A DNA stretch of 64,000 nt. It comes from Streptomyces sp. NBC_01775 (GTDB taxonomy: Bacteria > Actinomycetota > Actinomycetes > Streptomycetales > Streptomycetaceae). Made by a program: the position numbers and the translations under genes. Below, piece after piece: positions 55,240-64,000 of this stretch (positions are counted from its first letter, which is position 1; the number at the start of each line of letters is the position of its first letter). The notes under the pieces are model-generated. The model saw only the letters and a list, made by a program, of their open reading frames with translations, was not told the DNA's origin and did not search any database. The stretch lies in the NCBI RefSeq assembly GCF_035917675.1, contig NZ_CP109104.1:558001-622000 (forward strand). Reading direction: 5' to 3'.

Positions 55240-55795
55240 ACGACGCCGCCGTTGCCGCAGAGAGCGGAGCGCAGCTGAGTAGTTTCGGTCAGCTTGAGAC
55301 CTGACTCGCCACACGTGATAGGAGTCAACGAGACGTACGGGCGCGCGCCGGGTAGCCGGTGCGCGCCCCGCGGCGGCGGGAACGGCCCGTCCGCGTCCGG
55401 GATCACCAGGGCGGGCTGGGCAGATCCGAAGCCCGCAGTCGGCGAACAGCGAGTCCGGCCTGCGTCGCGGGTGGCGGCCCCGCCGCGGATGGGCGGGATC
55501 GCGTCCAGGAGTGGCATCAGCTGGGTGACGTCGTTGCGGTTACCGCCGGTGAGGAGGACCGCGAGCGGGTGCCGTGCCCGTCGGTGATCAGATGGTGCTT
55601 GGAGTCTGCCCGGCCCCGGTCGACCGGCGAGGAGCCCGTGTTGTGGATCCCCTTTTAGGGCCCTGACGTGGGAGGAGTCGACCACGCAGCGCGACCGGTT
55701 GAGCCGGGCTGCCGCGTTCAGTCCGGCCAGTAGCGCCTCGTGGAGCCGCTACCAGACGCCGGCCTGGTTCTAGGGCCTCGACCACCTTCAACGTC
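55240..55795 (-). mobile_element. IS5-type transposase remnant
   Basis: Minus-strand fragments in shifted frames of an IS5-family DDE transposase: RCVVDSSHVRALKG (first catalytic Asp), HPLAVLLTGGNRNDVTQLMP and RRPDSLFADCG. Several frameshifts and missing ends show that it is dead. Terminal inverted repeats are not visible. Confidence 0.7.
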
Positions 55796-55811
55796 GCCCC
55801 GACGGCTGGCG

Positions 55812-55901
55812 ACCGGCCTCGTCGGCATCAACCAGACCGTACCCTCCAACGCCGCAGCCCCGTTCGGCGGCGTCAAGCAGTCTGTCCTTGGCCGCGAGTG
55901 A
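55812..55901 (+). pseudogene. aldehyde dehydrogenase C-terminal fragment
   Basis: About 29 codons reading TGLVGINQTVPSNAAAPFGG then VKQSVLGRE and a TGA stop. This matches the C-terminal substrate region of succinate-semialdehyde-type aldehyde dehydrogenases (GINQxxxSxxxAPFGGVKQSGxGRE). Nothing upstream belongs to it, so it is a stub left by deletion or IS activity. Confidence 0.65.
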
Positions 55902-56152
55902 AGCATCGAGAGGCGCGAGGAGTGCCAGGAGATCCGCCTCTACAACCTCACACTCCGGCCGGGCAACGGATTCGCTTGCTCGTCGCCGCATCGTCGGAAT
56001 GCGGATCCATGGCCGTCCGCCGAGGCGGCGGCTTCTTACGCTCCGCCGAGCAAGCGGAAGCCAGAGCTGCTTTTCGGCAGCACGGGCGCCCTCGCGCACA
56101 GGGACACCCCGGTGCTCCCACATCGGGACACCGGGCGGGGCCAGAACGGGCC

Positions 56153-57463
56153 TCAGCCCTCGGGGTTTCGGCGTTGCCCGCGTAGGCCGGCCCAGTGGCG
56201 CAGGCGTTCGCTGATCTGGGCTTCGTAGCCGTTGCGGGTGGGCTGGTAGTACGTCTCGCGGTCCATGTCGTCGGGGAAGTAGTCGGCTCCGGAGAAGCCG
56301 TCTGTGGTGTCGGGGTCGTACTGGTAGTCCTTGCCGTAGCCGAGGTTCTTCATCAGACGGGTCGGGGCGTTGAGGATGTGAGCGGGTGGCATGAGGGAAC
56401 CGGTGCGACGGGCGGCGCGGTGTGCGGCGTTGAAGCCGCGGTAGACGGCGATGGACTTGGAGGCGGTGGCGAGGTAGACGACGGCCTGAGCGATCGCCAA
56501 CTCACCCTCGGGGGAGCCCAGTCGCTCGTACACGTCCCAGGCGGCAAGCGTCTGCTGGAGGGCGTGAGGGTCGGCGATCCCGATGTCCTCACTTGCGAAG
56601 CGGACCAGGCGGCGGGCCACGAACAGGGGGTCCTCGCCGCCGTCGAGCATGCGGGCGAGCCAGTACAGGGCCGCGTCCGGGTCGGAGCCGCGCATCGACT
56701 TGTGCAGTGCGGAGATCAAGTTGTAGTGGCCCTCCTGCGCCTTGTCGTACACCGGGGCGCGCTGCTGGATGTGGTGGGCGAGCGCGGCGGTGTCCAGCGG
56801 TGTCCCGGTCTTGGGGAGGGCGTGGAGCTGTTCGGCCATGTTGAGGAGGTAGCGGCCGTCGCCGTCGGCCATGGCGATCAGGGCGTGGCGGGCGTCGTCG
56901 TCCAGGGGCAACTGGTGGCCGGTGAGGCGCTCGGCGCGGTCGAGGAGCGTGGACAGTACGGCTTCGTCGAGGCGTTTGAGGACGAGGACCTGGGTCCGGG
57001 AGAGCAGGGCGCCGTTGAGTTCGAAGCTGGGGTTCTCCGTGGTGGCGCCGATCAGGATGACCGTGCCGTCCTCGACGTAGGGCAGGAAGCTGTCCTGCTG
57101 GGCGCGGTTGAAGCGGTGGATCTCGTCGACGAACAGCAGGGTGCTCTGGCCGATGGTGCGCCGACTGCGTGCGGCGGCGAAAACCTTTCGCAGCTCGGCG
57201 ACGCCGGAGAAGGTGGCCGACACCGGCTCGAAGGCCAAGTTGCCGGCGTCCGCGAGGAGCCGGGCGATGGTCGTCTTCCCGACGCCGGGCGGCCCCCACA
57301 GGATGGCGGAGCCGAGGCGCTGCTGGGCGACCATGCGGCCCAGCGGGGCGTCCGGGGCCAGGAGGTGGTCCTGCCCGACGACATCCTCCAGCTGGGTGGG
57401 GCGCAGGCGGTCGGCGAGTGGCCGGGCGGGCTCCTCGTCGAAGAGCGGCAGAGTCGGTTCCAT
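56153..57463 (-). CDS. rarA: replication-associated recombination protein A (AAA+ ATPase)
   Basis: A 436-residue RarA/MgsA/WRNIP1-family ATPase. LADRLRPTQLEDVVGQDHLL, Walker A GPPGVGKTTIARLLAD, Walker B LLFVDEIHRFNRAQQDSFLP, sensor region IGATTENPSFELN and the C-terminal tetramerization part (LMPPAHILNAPTRLMKNLGYG) are all intact. It acts at stalled replication forks. ATG at 57463 has GAGAGA upstream; the frame extends 19 codons without support. It is a conserved housekeeping gene amid decayed DNA. Confidence 0.95.
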   Translation of the reverse strand: MEPTLPLFDEEPARPLADRLRPTQLEDVVGQDHLLAPDAPLGRMVAQQRLGSAILWGPPGVGKTTIARLLADAGNLAFEPVSATFSGVAELRKVFAAARSRRTIGQSTLLFVDEIHRFNRAQQDSFLPYVEDGTVILIGATTENPSFELNGALLSRTQVLVLKRLDEAVLSTLLDRAERLTGHQLPLDDDARHALIAMADGDGRYLLNMAEQLHALPKTGTPLDTAALAHHIQQRAPVYDKAQEGHYNLISALHKSMRGSDPDAALYWLARMLDGGEDPLFVARRLVRFASEDIGIADPHALQQTLAAWDVYERLGSPEGELAIAQAVVYLATASKSIAVYRGFNAAHRAARRTGSLMPPAHILNAPTRLMKNLGYGKDYQYDPDTTDGFSGADYFPDDMDRETYYQPTRNGYEAQISERLRHWAGLRGQRRNPEG

Positions 57464-57563
57464 CGGTCTCTCGGGTTGCAGGCGGAGGTGTGCGGGCGTG
57501 GCAAGCCTTGCACGGGGCACTGACAGGCGTGGGCTCAGCAGATCGTGGGCGCGCTTGCGGTGC

Positions 57564-57932
57564 TCATCGGGCGCGGGGGCGGTCGCGCCCGGGCAGCCGC
57601 TCGAAGACGAGGTCGTAGGAGTCCTCGACCGCGTCAGTGACCAGTCGCTTGGTGATGCCGGGTCCAGGACCGAGCGAGATCCAGTGGCGTTTGTCGAGGT
57701 AGCGGCCCGGTGTGATCGATACGTAGCGACATACTTGCGCGCGGGCGTGTTCGGGTTCGCACTTGACCGTGATGATCTGCTCGTCCGGGTCGTCGGTGAC
57801 GATCAGGAACACCTTGCCCGCGACCTTGTACACGTCCAGGTGCTGGGTGAACGGGTAACCATGGTCCGTCCCGGGTAGCGCGAGGGCCGCCTGGCGGGCG
57901 GTGCCCTGGAGCCGGTCGCCGGCCGCGCTCAC
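57564..57932 (-). CDS. YjbR/MmcQ-like protein, copy 2
   Basis: A 122-residue small protein of the YjbR (CyaY-like fold) family: DVYKVAGKVFLIVTDDPDEQ, VKCEPEHARA, SITPGRYLDKRHWISLGPG, EDSYDLVFERLP. GTG at 57932 overlaps the stop of the homologous upstream gene by four bases. The family is of uncertain function, possibly nucleic-acid related. Confidence 0.85.
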   Translation of the reverse strand: MSAAGDRLQGTARQAALALPGTDHGYPFTQHLDVYKVAGKVFLIVTDDPDEQIITVKCEPEHARAQVCRYVSITPGRYLDKRHWISLGPGPGITKRLVTDAVEDSYDLVFERLPGRDRPRAR

Positions 57933-58324
57933 CGGGCCGCCCGCGTGCCGCTGCCGTAGGTATGCGGGTCAACGGGCCGCTCGGCCTTGGGCAGGTGAGC
58001 GACCACGAGCCGGTAGGAGTCGGTGACGAGCTCATCGACGAGCTCCTTGCCGACGCCGTCCCCGCCCTCCAGCGTGATCCAGTGCTTCTTGTTCATGTGG
58101 TAGCCGGGCGTGATGTGGCTGTACTGCTCCCGCAGGGCGAGGGCCTCACCGGGGTCCGCCTTGAGGATCACGACGGGACGCCCCGGGACCTCGGTCATCA
58201 GCATGAACACCTTGCCACGCACCTTGAAGACCTCCCAGTCGTAGCCGAAGGGATGCTCCAGCTGGGCTCCGGGAAGCTCCTCGGCGCAGTCGGCGGCGGT
58301 CTTGTGCAGCGTCGTTCCGTTCAT
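57929..58324 (-). CDS. YjbR/MmcQ-like protein, copy 1
   Basis: A 131-residue YjbR-family protein: GYDWEVFKVRGKVFMLMTEV, VILKADPGEALALREQYSHI, MNKKHWITLEGGDGVGKEL, TDSYRLVVAHLP. It is paralogous to the next gene, and the pair is translationally coupled by a GTGA overlap. It is divergent from the AraC-type regulator gene 91 bp away, which may regulate it. Confidence 0.85.
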   Translation of the reverse strand: MNGTTLHKTAADCAEELPGAQLEHPFGYDWEVFKVRGKVFMLMTEVPGRPVVILKADPGEALALREQYSHITPGYHMNKKHWITLEGGDGVGKELVDELVTDSYRLVVAHLPKAERPVDPHTYGSGTRAAR

Positions 58325-58415
58325 GGGGCGTTGCCTTTCCTCAGAGGTGGTCGCGGAGGCACATCCCATCCTTCCCTCGAAGCCGACAAAAAGGGCAGTA
58401 GGCTGCGGACACGTG

Positions 58416-59327
58416 ATGGTCGACAAGCGACACTCCAGCCCGAGCGGACAGGCCAGGCCGGCCGCGGTCCCGTTGTTCGGATTCCACCCCCCGGTCGGCA
58501 CCCCGTACGGCCTGGAGGTGAGTACCGTCGAGGACTTCTTCGCCCAGCACGACGACTGGCCGTGGAACCCGCCCCGGCCGGGCCGCGCCACCTTCCACTA
58601 CCTCATCACCGTCACCGAGGGCGAGCTGCGGCACGACGTCGACCACATCACCCGGACCGTCGCCCCCGGCCAGTGGCTGTGGGTGCGTCCCGGACACACG
58701 CAGTGCTGGCACCCGCCCGGCGCCGCCCGCGGCCCGTTCATCCTGTTCGAACCGGACGTGCTGCGGCCCGACATCGCCCGCCTGCTGGCCCCGCTCACCG
58801 CGCACGAGGCCCCTGCCGTGCTGAGCCCGCACCCCGACGACGACGCCTGGCTCCAGCAGACGGCACTCCAGCTTCTGAGCGAACACCGCGCACTTGGACG
58901 CCGACCCCTCGACGTCCACCACGCCCTGCGGCGCAGCCTGCTCGAATCGCTGCTGCTGCGCCTCGCCAACGCCCCCGGGATCACACCCGCCGGCACGAGT
59001 GCCGGCAGGAGCCACGGTGACACCTACGGACGGTTCGCGGACGCCCTGGAGCTGCACTTCCGCGAACTGCACCGGGCCGCGGACTACGCCGAGCTGATCG
59101 GCTGCTCGGTCCGCACCCTCAGCCGCGCCGCCCGGGAAGCCACCGGCAAGGGAGTGCGTGAACTCATCGACGAGCGGCGCCTCCTCGAAGCCCGGCGCCT
59201 ACTGGGAGACGCCCGGTGGGACGCCCGGTCCGTGGCCGTCCACCTCGGCTTCACCGATCCCTCGAACTTCGGCCGCTTCTTCCGCGACCGCACCGGTCTC
59301 ACCCCGGCCGCTTTCGCGGCACGGTAG
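58416..59327 (+). CDS. AraC-family transcriptional regulator
   Basis: A 303-residue regulator with an N-terminal cupin-like sensor part (ATFHYLITVTEGELRHDVDH, VAPGQWLWVRPGHTQCWHPP) and a C-terminal AraC double HTH (GCSVRTLSRAAREATGKGVR, ARSVAVHLGFTDPSNFGRFF). ATG at 58416 is the probable start. It is divergent from the YjbR-like pair. The ligand is unknown. Confidence 0.92.
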   Translation: MVDKRHSSPSGQARPAAVPLFGFHPPVGTPYGLEVSTVEDFFAQHDDWPWNPPRPGRATFHYLITVTEGELRHDVDHITRTVAPGQWLWVRPGHTQCWHPPGAARGPFILFEPDVLRPDIARLLAPLTAHEAPAVLSPHPDDDAWLQQTALQLLSEHRALGRRPLDVHHALRRSLLESLLLRLANAPGITPAGTSAGRSHGDTYGRFADALELHFRELHRAADYAELIGCSVRTLSRAAREATGKGVRELIDERRLLEARRLLGDARWDARSVAVHLGFTDPSNFGRFFRDRTGLTPAAFAAR

Positions 59328-59362
59328 GCAACGCGCGGGTAGGGGTACCGATCGGGCTGGGG

Positions 59363-60926
<1,564 letters not shown>

Positions 60927-60989
60927 AATTTGACCACAGAACCTAGGGGGCACCGCCGTGTGACTGTAAAGCCGGTTGAACAGTTCCCA

Positions 60990-61781
60990 TCAGGACTTGG
61001 AGCTGGGCCGACCGGGAATGTGACTGAGAATGGACTTAGAGAAACCCCCATCGACGCAGAAATCTTGGCCGGTGACATATCCTGCCAGCGGGCCGACAAG
61101 AAACTCGATCACGTTTGCGATATCCATCGGGTCGCCAATTTTCGACAGCGGGATGATTTTTTCCCTTGCCTTCTTTACTTCGGGATCGAGGTACATTTGT
61201 TCAGTCATCTGCGTGCGAGTCATGCCCGGGGATACCACGTTCACGCGGATTCCGTCAGGTGCCCATTCCAGTGCGAGTGTCTGAGCCAACATCGTGAGTG
61301 CAGCCTTGGTCGGACTGTAAGCACCCGATCCGGCATGTGGGAGCTGGCCGGACATCGAAGAGGTGAAACAGGCGGACCCGCGACTGTCCTTCAGGTGCGG
61401 GTAACTTGCTTTGGCAAGTAGCCACGCCCCGCGGAGGTTGACGGAGAACATGCCGTCCCAGTCCTCGAGGGAGAGATCCTTGAGTGCGCCAGGGTTGGCG
61501 ATTCCGGCATTTGCCACCAGCGCATCCAAGCCGCCGAACTCGTCGACCACAGCGGTTACCAGCTGACCGGGCACGTCGGGATCACCCAGATCCCCTGTCA
61601 ATGCAATGGCTTTGCCGCCCATCGACTGGACCGATCGGACGACCTCGTCTTGTCGCGCGTTCGCAGTAAGGCCGGATACCGCGATCATCGGCTGTTCGCC
61701 ACGGGCAATCGCTGCCTCTGCGAGCCTCAGGCTTGCAGACGCGCCGATGCCGCTGCTTCCGCCACTGACCAGAACTCTCAT
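60990..61781 (-). CDS. short-chain dehydrogenase/reductase
   Basis: A 263-residue classical SDR: MRVLVSGGSSGIGASASLRL (cofactor motif), DALVANAGIANPG, catalytic S and YxxxK in CFTSSMSGQLPHAGSGAYSP-TK, and VTGQDFCVDGGFSKS. ATG at 61781 follows AAGGAG. GC content and third-position bias are lower than in surrounding genes. Next to a sugar-isomerase-like gene, it may oxidize a sugar or polyol. Confidence 0.92.
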   Translation of the reverse strand: MRVLVSGGSSGIGASASLRLAEAAIARGEQPMIAVSGLTANARQDEVVRSVQSMGGKAIALTGDLGDPDVPGQLVTAVVDEFGGLDALVANAGIANPGALKDLSLEDWDGMFSVNLRGAWLLAKASYPHLKDSRGSACFTSSMSGQLPHAGSGAYSPTKAALTMLAQTLALEWAPDGIRVNVVSPGMTRTQMTEQMYLDPEVKKAREKIIPLSKIGDPMDIANVIEFLVGPLAGYVTGQDFCVDGGFSKSILSHIPGRPSSKS

Positions 61782-61944
61782 CGCACACTCTCCTTGTATA
61801 CTCCCAGCGGGCATACTCAGCAGGTCACACGTGGCAGCTGTATCTGATGCGTTTCGAAGCACTTCGACTCACACCGGTGATCGAGAAATGCCACCTTACT
61901 GTTCGACGACCCTCGGAGTCACTCTGAACCCCGAGGCATCGAAA

Positions 61945-62757
61945 TCACTCTCCGAGATTCCAACCCTCTTCACTGAGGTCACGCATCGCCTTCGCGAATT
62001 CTTCAAGGGTATTCTCTTCGCGGATGACTTCGAGCACGACGTTGTCTACCCCGATCGTTTCGTTGACTGCTTTACACAGCTCGTTCCAATCGATCACCCC
62101 AGTGCCGATGGGGTCGTGGCCCCACGTTTCCGTACCCGTGTCGGAGATATGCATGAGCGCAACCGATCGGTGGTGCGAGCGCAGACTCGATACGGGATCC
62201 TCCCCGATGTAAGCAGCGTTCGCGACGTCGTACACGATTTTTAGTGCATCATCATTGACCGTGCCGACGATATCTATCAGTTCTCCAATCGTTGGTGCAA
62301 AGCAGTAGGGGGTGTTCTCGAAGAGGAGTCGTTTTCCCGCCCGCTTGGCCAGCGGGATCAGCTCTTCCAGGCTTTCGTGCATCCACCCGTGGACATTCTC
62401 GAGCGAGGGGGAGATCATAGGACGCCGCGTGCCGGGTGAGATCACAATTTCCGGGACATCCCAAGCTACCGCAAGATCGATCACCGACGTGATGTGCTCG
62501 ATGCTCTTCCGGCGCATGCTGGCACCAGGACTGGCCAGATTGATGTCGTATCCGCCGGCATTCAAGGATCGGATCTTGGCGCCGTTCTCGTTGAGCGTCG
62601 CCAGGATTGTCGAATGCTCGGAGCTGGAGATCTCTTCCGGCCAGCAATGCGGAGAACTGATGGGAACCTCGAAGGTATTGTACCCATTCTGGACCAACTC
62701 GGATATCGCATCGATCGCCGTTGTCGACCAAAGATATGAAAAAGTGTTGATGATCAT
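61945..62757 (-). CDS. sugar phosphate isomerase/epimerase-like (xylose isomerase-like TIM barrel)
   Basis: A 270-residue AP-endonuclease-2/xylose-isomerase-like protein: NTFSYLWSTTAIDAISELVQ at the N-terminus, KRLLFENTPYCFAPTIGELI, VYDVANAAYIGEDPVSSLRS, MHISDTGTETWGHDPIGTG and NVVLEVIRE. The Glu, Asp, His and Glu residues for a metal site are present. It probably interconverts a sugar or inositol-type substrate. Codon use is strikingly less G/C-biased than in the rest of the window, as in the neighbouring SDR, suggesting a shared foreign origin. Confidence 0.88.
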   Translation of the reverse strand: MIINTFSYLWSTTAIDAISELVQNGYNTFEVPISSPHCWPEEISSSEHSTILATLNENGAKIRSLNAGGYDINLASPGASMRRKSIEHITSVIDLAVAWDVPEIVISPGTRRPMISPSLENVHGWMHESLEELIPLAKRAGKRLLFENTPYCFAPTIGELIDIVGTVNDDALKIVYDVANAAYIGEDPVSSLRSHHRSVALMHISDTGTETWGHDPIGTGVIDWNELCKAVNETIGVDNVVLEVIREENTLEEFAKAMRDLSEEGWNLGE

Positions 62758-63008
62758 GTGGATTTCCGTTCAACCTTTGAGGTGTCCCCATCGCGCGCTC
62801 GGCAGCAGGGGCGGCTACGACCGGGATTCCTTGTATTGTTCAGGGGCTGAACTGGCAGCAGTGAGCTCTTCATACTCCGCCGCGAGCGAGTCCAGGCTTC
62901 GCTGAGCCCACGTCCCCACTGCTCGAGCCGGGCAGCAACGGCCGGCTGAACTCCCATTCCGCATCGGACAGTTCATGACGACTCCGTGCTCAGGGTGGAG
63001 CCGCTCCA

Positions 63009-63773
63009 TCAACTGCCCATCCCGAGCCGGGCGCCGCCGGCGACATCCAGGCTCAGACCGGTCAGGTAACGGTTTGCCGGGTCAGTGAGGAAGGCGATGG
63101 TCGCCGCCACCTCCTCCGGCTCGGCGAACCGGCCCATCGGGATCTGCGCGGACCGGGCCTCGCGGGCGCGCCGGTCCCCCTCAGGGTCGCCGCCGCCGGC
63201 GCGGTCGGCGAGCTGGTCCCACATGGCGGTGTTGACCGGGCCGGGGCACACACAGTTGACCGACACGTTGTCCGGGCCGAGTTCCAGGGCGAGCGACCAG
63301 CAGATGTTCAACACCGCCGCCTTGCTGGCGTTGTACGGCACGTATGCACGACGGGCCTCCTTCGCGGCGACCGAGGCCACCGCGACCATGGAGCCGAAGC
63401 TCTGGGCCCGCATCACCAGGCCGACTTCGCGCAGTACCGAGAAGGATCCTGTGGCGTTGATTGCCATCACCCGGGCGAACTCGGAGCTCGGGGTCGTGAG
63501 CAGGTCCGGCTCGTTGCCGAGGATTCCGGCGGCGTGCACCAGGACGCCGATCGCCCCGTACTGCGCCCGGATCCCGGTCACGGTGTCGTGCACCGCCTGC
63601 TCGTCGGTGACGTCCAGTTCACGGAAGTCCGCGAGCCACTTCGGGAGACTCTCCGGTGCCGTGCGGTCGCAGCCGATGACCGTCGCGCCGGCTGCGTGCA
63701 GCCGTTCGGCGGTAGCGGCTCCAATACCTCCGCTGGAACCGGTGACAAGCGCGATCTGGGACGGGGCGGTCAT
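63009..63773 (-). CDS. short-chain dehydrogenase/reductase
   Basis: A 254-residue SDR: IALVTGSSGGIGAATAERLH, VLVHAAGILGNEP, the YVPYNASKAAVLNI catalytic Tyr/Lys, VNCVCPGPVNTAMW and NRYLTGLSLDVAGG. ATG at 63773 has GGAGG upstream; an ATG at 63818 overlapping the transporter stop (TAATG) is an alternative. GC-rich, unlike the other SDR. It follows an MFS transporter gene, so it may act on an imported polyol or sugar acid. Confidence 0.92.
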   Translation of the reverse strand: MTAPSQIALVTGSSGGIGAATAERLHAAGATVIGCDRTAPESLPKWLADFRELDVTDEQAVHDTVTGIRAQYGAIGVLVHAAGILGNEPDLLTTPSSEFARVMAINATGSFSVLREVGLVMRAQSFGSMVAVASVAAKEARRAYVPYNASKAAVLNICWSLALELGPDNVSVNCVCPGPVNTAMWDQLADRAGGGDPEGDRRAREARSAQIPMGRFAEPEEVAATIAFLTDPANRYLTGLSLDVAGGARLGMGS

Positions 63774-63817
63774 GGGGCGTCCTCCGTAGATGCCGTGGAT
63801 TTCGTGGATGCTGAGCA

Positions 63818-64000
63818 TTACTCGGCTTCAGATGCCGCAGGGGGCGTGGTGTCAGTGGTGTGCGTGCCCGCGCGGCCCGTCTCCGGCAGCGTCAGGTAGA
63901 CGATGAGGCAGATCAGGACGATGGCCGTCATGTACACCGCCACGCCCATGGGGTGGCCCGCCTCGACGAATGAGCTGGCGATGAGCGGGGCCGTCCCACC
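63818..64000 (-). CDS. MFS transporter, C-terminal end (partial at right edge)
   Basis: The last 60 codons of a membrane transporter, read from the right edge: GGTAPLIASSFVEAGHPMGV, AVYMTAIVLICLIVYLTLPE, then a hydrophilic tail ending with TAA at 63818. The pattern of a final transmembrane helix followed by LPETGR fits the MHS/sugar-porter part of the major facilitator superfamily. The gene begins beyond base 64000. Confidence 0.75.
   Translation of the reverse strand, partial: GGTAPLIASSFVEAGHPMGVAVYMTAIVLICLIVYLTLPETGRAGTHTTDTTPPAASEAE

Noticed and set aside
62815..63012. 65-codon minus-strand frame between the sugar-isomerase-like gene and the SDR
   Set aside because: The last third looks protein-like (SLDSLAAEYEELTAAS) but there is no good ribosome site or homologue I know; probably decayed DNA.

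Overview
This 64 kb window is high-GC actinobacterial DNA, almost certainly from a Streptomyces or close relative. The evidence is strong G/C third-position bias, frequent GTG starts, GTGA/ATGA/TGATG gene overlaps and modular PKS/NRPS genes. About 1-49 kb is a large biosynthetic gene cluster. About 49-64 kb is its flank: an integration-scarred tRNA locus, IS debris, housekeeping genes and a small sugar/polyol-type cassette.

Cluster, left arm (1-15.8 kb, minus strand). An NRPS with layout C-A-T-E (3617-8254) starts with a starter-type condensation domain and feeds a second NRPS (C-A-T-C...) that runs off the left edge. Upstream of them lie a P450, a phytoene-dehydrogenase-like flavoenzyme, a second P450, a PheA/TfdB-type FAD monooxygenase and an FkbK-like 3-hydroxyacyl-CoA dehydrogenase. 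Just upstream of the dehydrogenase is a 51-codon gene that looks like a RiPP precursor (C-terminus SWCNCG). It is divergent from a full-length LanB-type dehydratase gene (16243-19323). I see no LanC.

Cluster, centre (19.3-31.6 kb, minus strand). This is a discrete, highly reducing type II PKS set: acyl-CoA ligase, DsbA/HCCA-isomerase-like protein, FabG-type ketoreductase, two hotdog dehydratase-like proteins, ACP, a KS-like protein without catalytic residues, three tandem DsrE-like proteins, a tandem-hotdog thioesterase-like protein, an alpha/beta hydrolase, a KS/CLF set (two intact KS and one Cys-less partner) and a second ACP. With the phytoene-dehydrogenase-like enzyme and the starter C domain, this matches the known logic for making an alkenyl-aryl (cinnamoyl-type) or polyene acyl cap on a nonribosomal peptide, as in skyllamycin and WS9326A.

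Cluster, right arm (31.7-49.1 kb, minus strand). FkbH/FkbI/FkbJ/FkbG-type genes make methoxymalonyl-ACP. They are followed by a P450 and a two-module type I PKS ([degenerate ACP]-KS-AT-KR-ACP and KS-AT-ACP-TE), then a crotonyl-CoA carboxylase/reductase that would supply ethyl- or alkyl-malonyl-CoA. Both AT domains have non-canonical specificity motifs, which fits these unusual extenders. A LuxR-type regulator, coupled to a small upstream ORF, closes the cluster. From the ccr gene to the ligase the genes run in one direction with small gaps, so a very long transcription unit of about 27 kb is plausible.

Flank (49-64 kb). An XRE-type regulator and a type II NADH dehydrogenase precede tRNA-Pro(GGG). 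The last 41 bp of that tRNA with its CCA are repeated exactly 1.7 kb away, on the far side of a broken tyrosine integrase: an att-site scar of an almost fully deleted integrative element. After it come a truncated KAP-like NTPase, IS5- and IS701-type transposase fragments and truncated aldehyde dehydrogenase, aldo-keto reductase and TetR genes. Intact rarA, two YjbR-like genes and an AraC regulator lie among them. Last come an SDR, a sugar-isomerase-like protein, another SDR and the end of an MFS transporter. The first two of these have lower GC and less biased codons, suggesting transfer.
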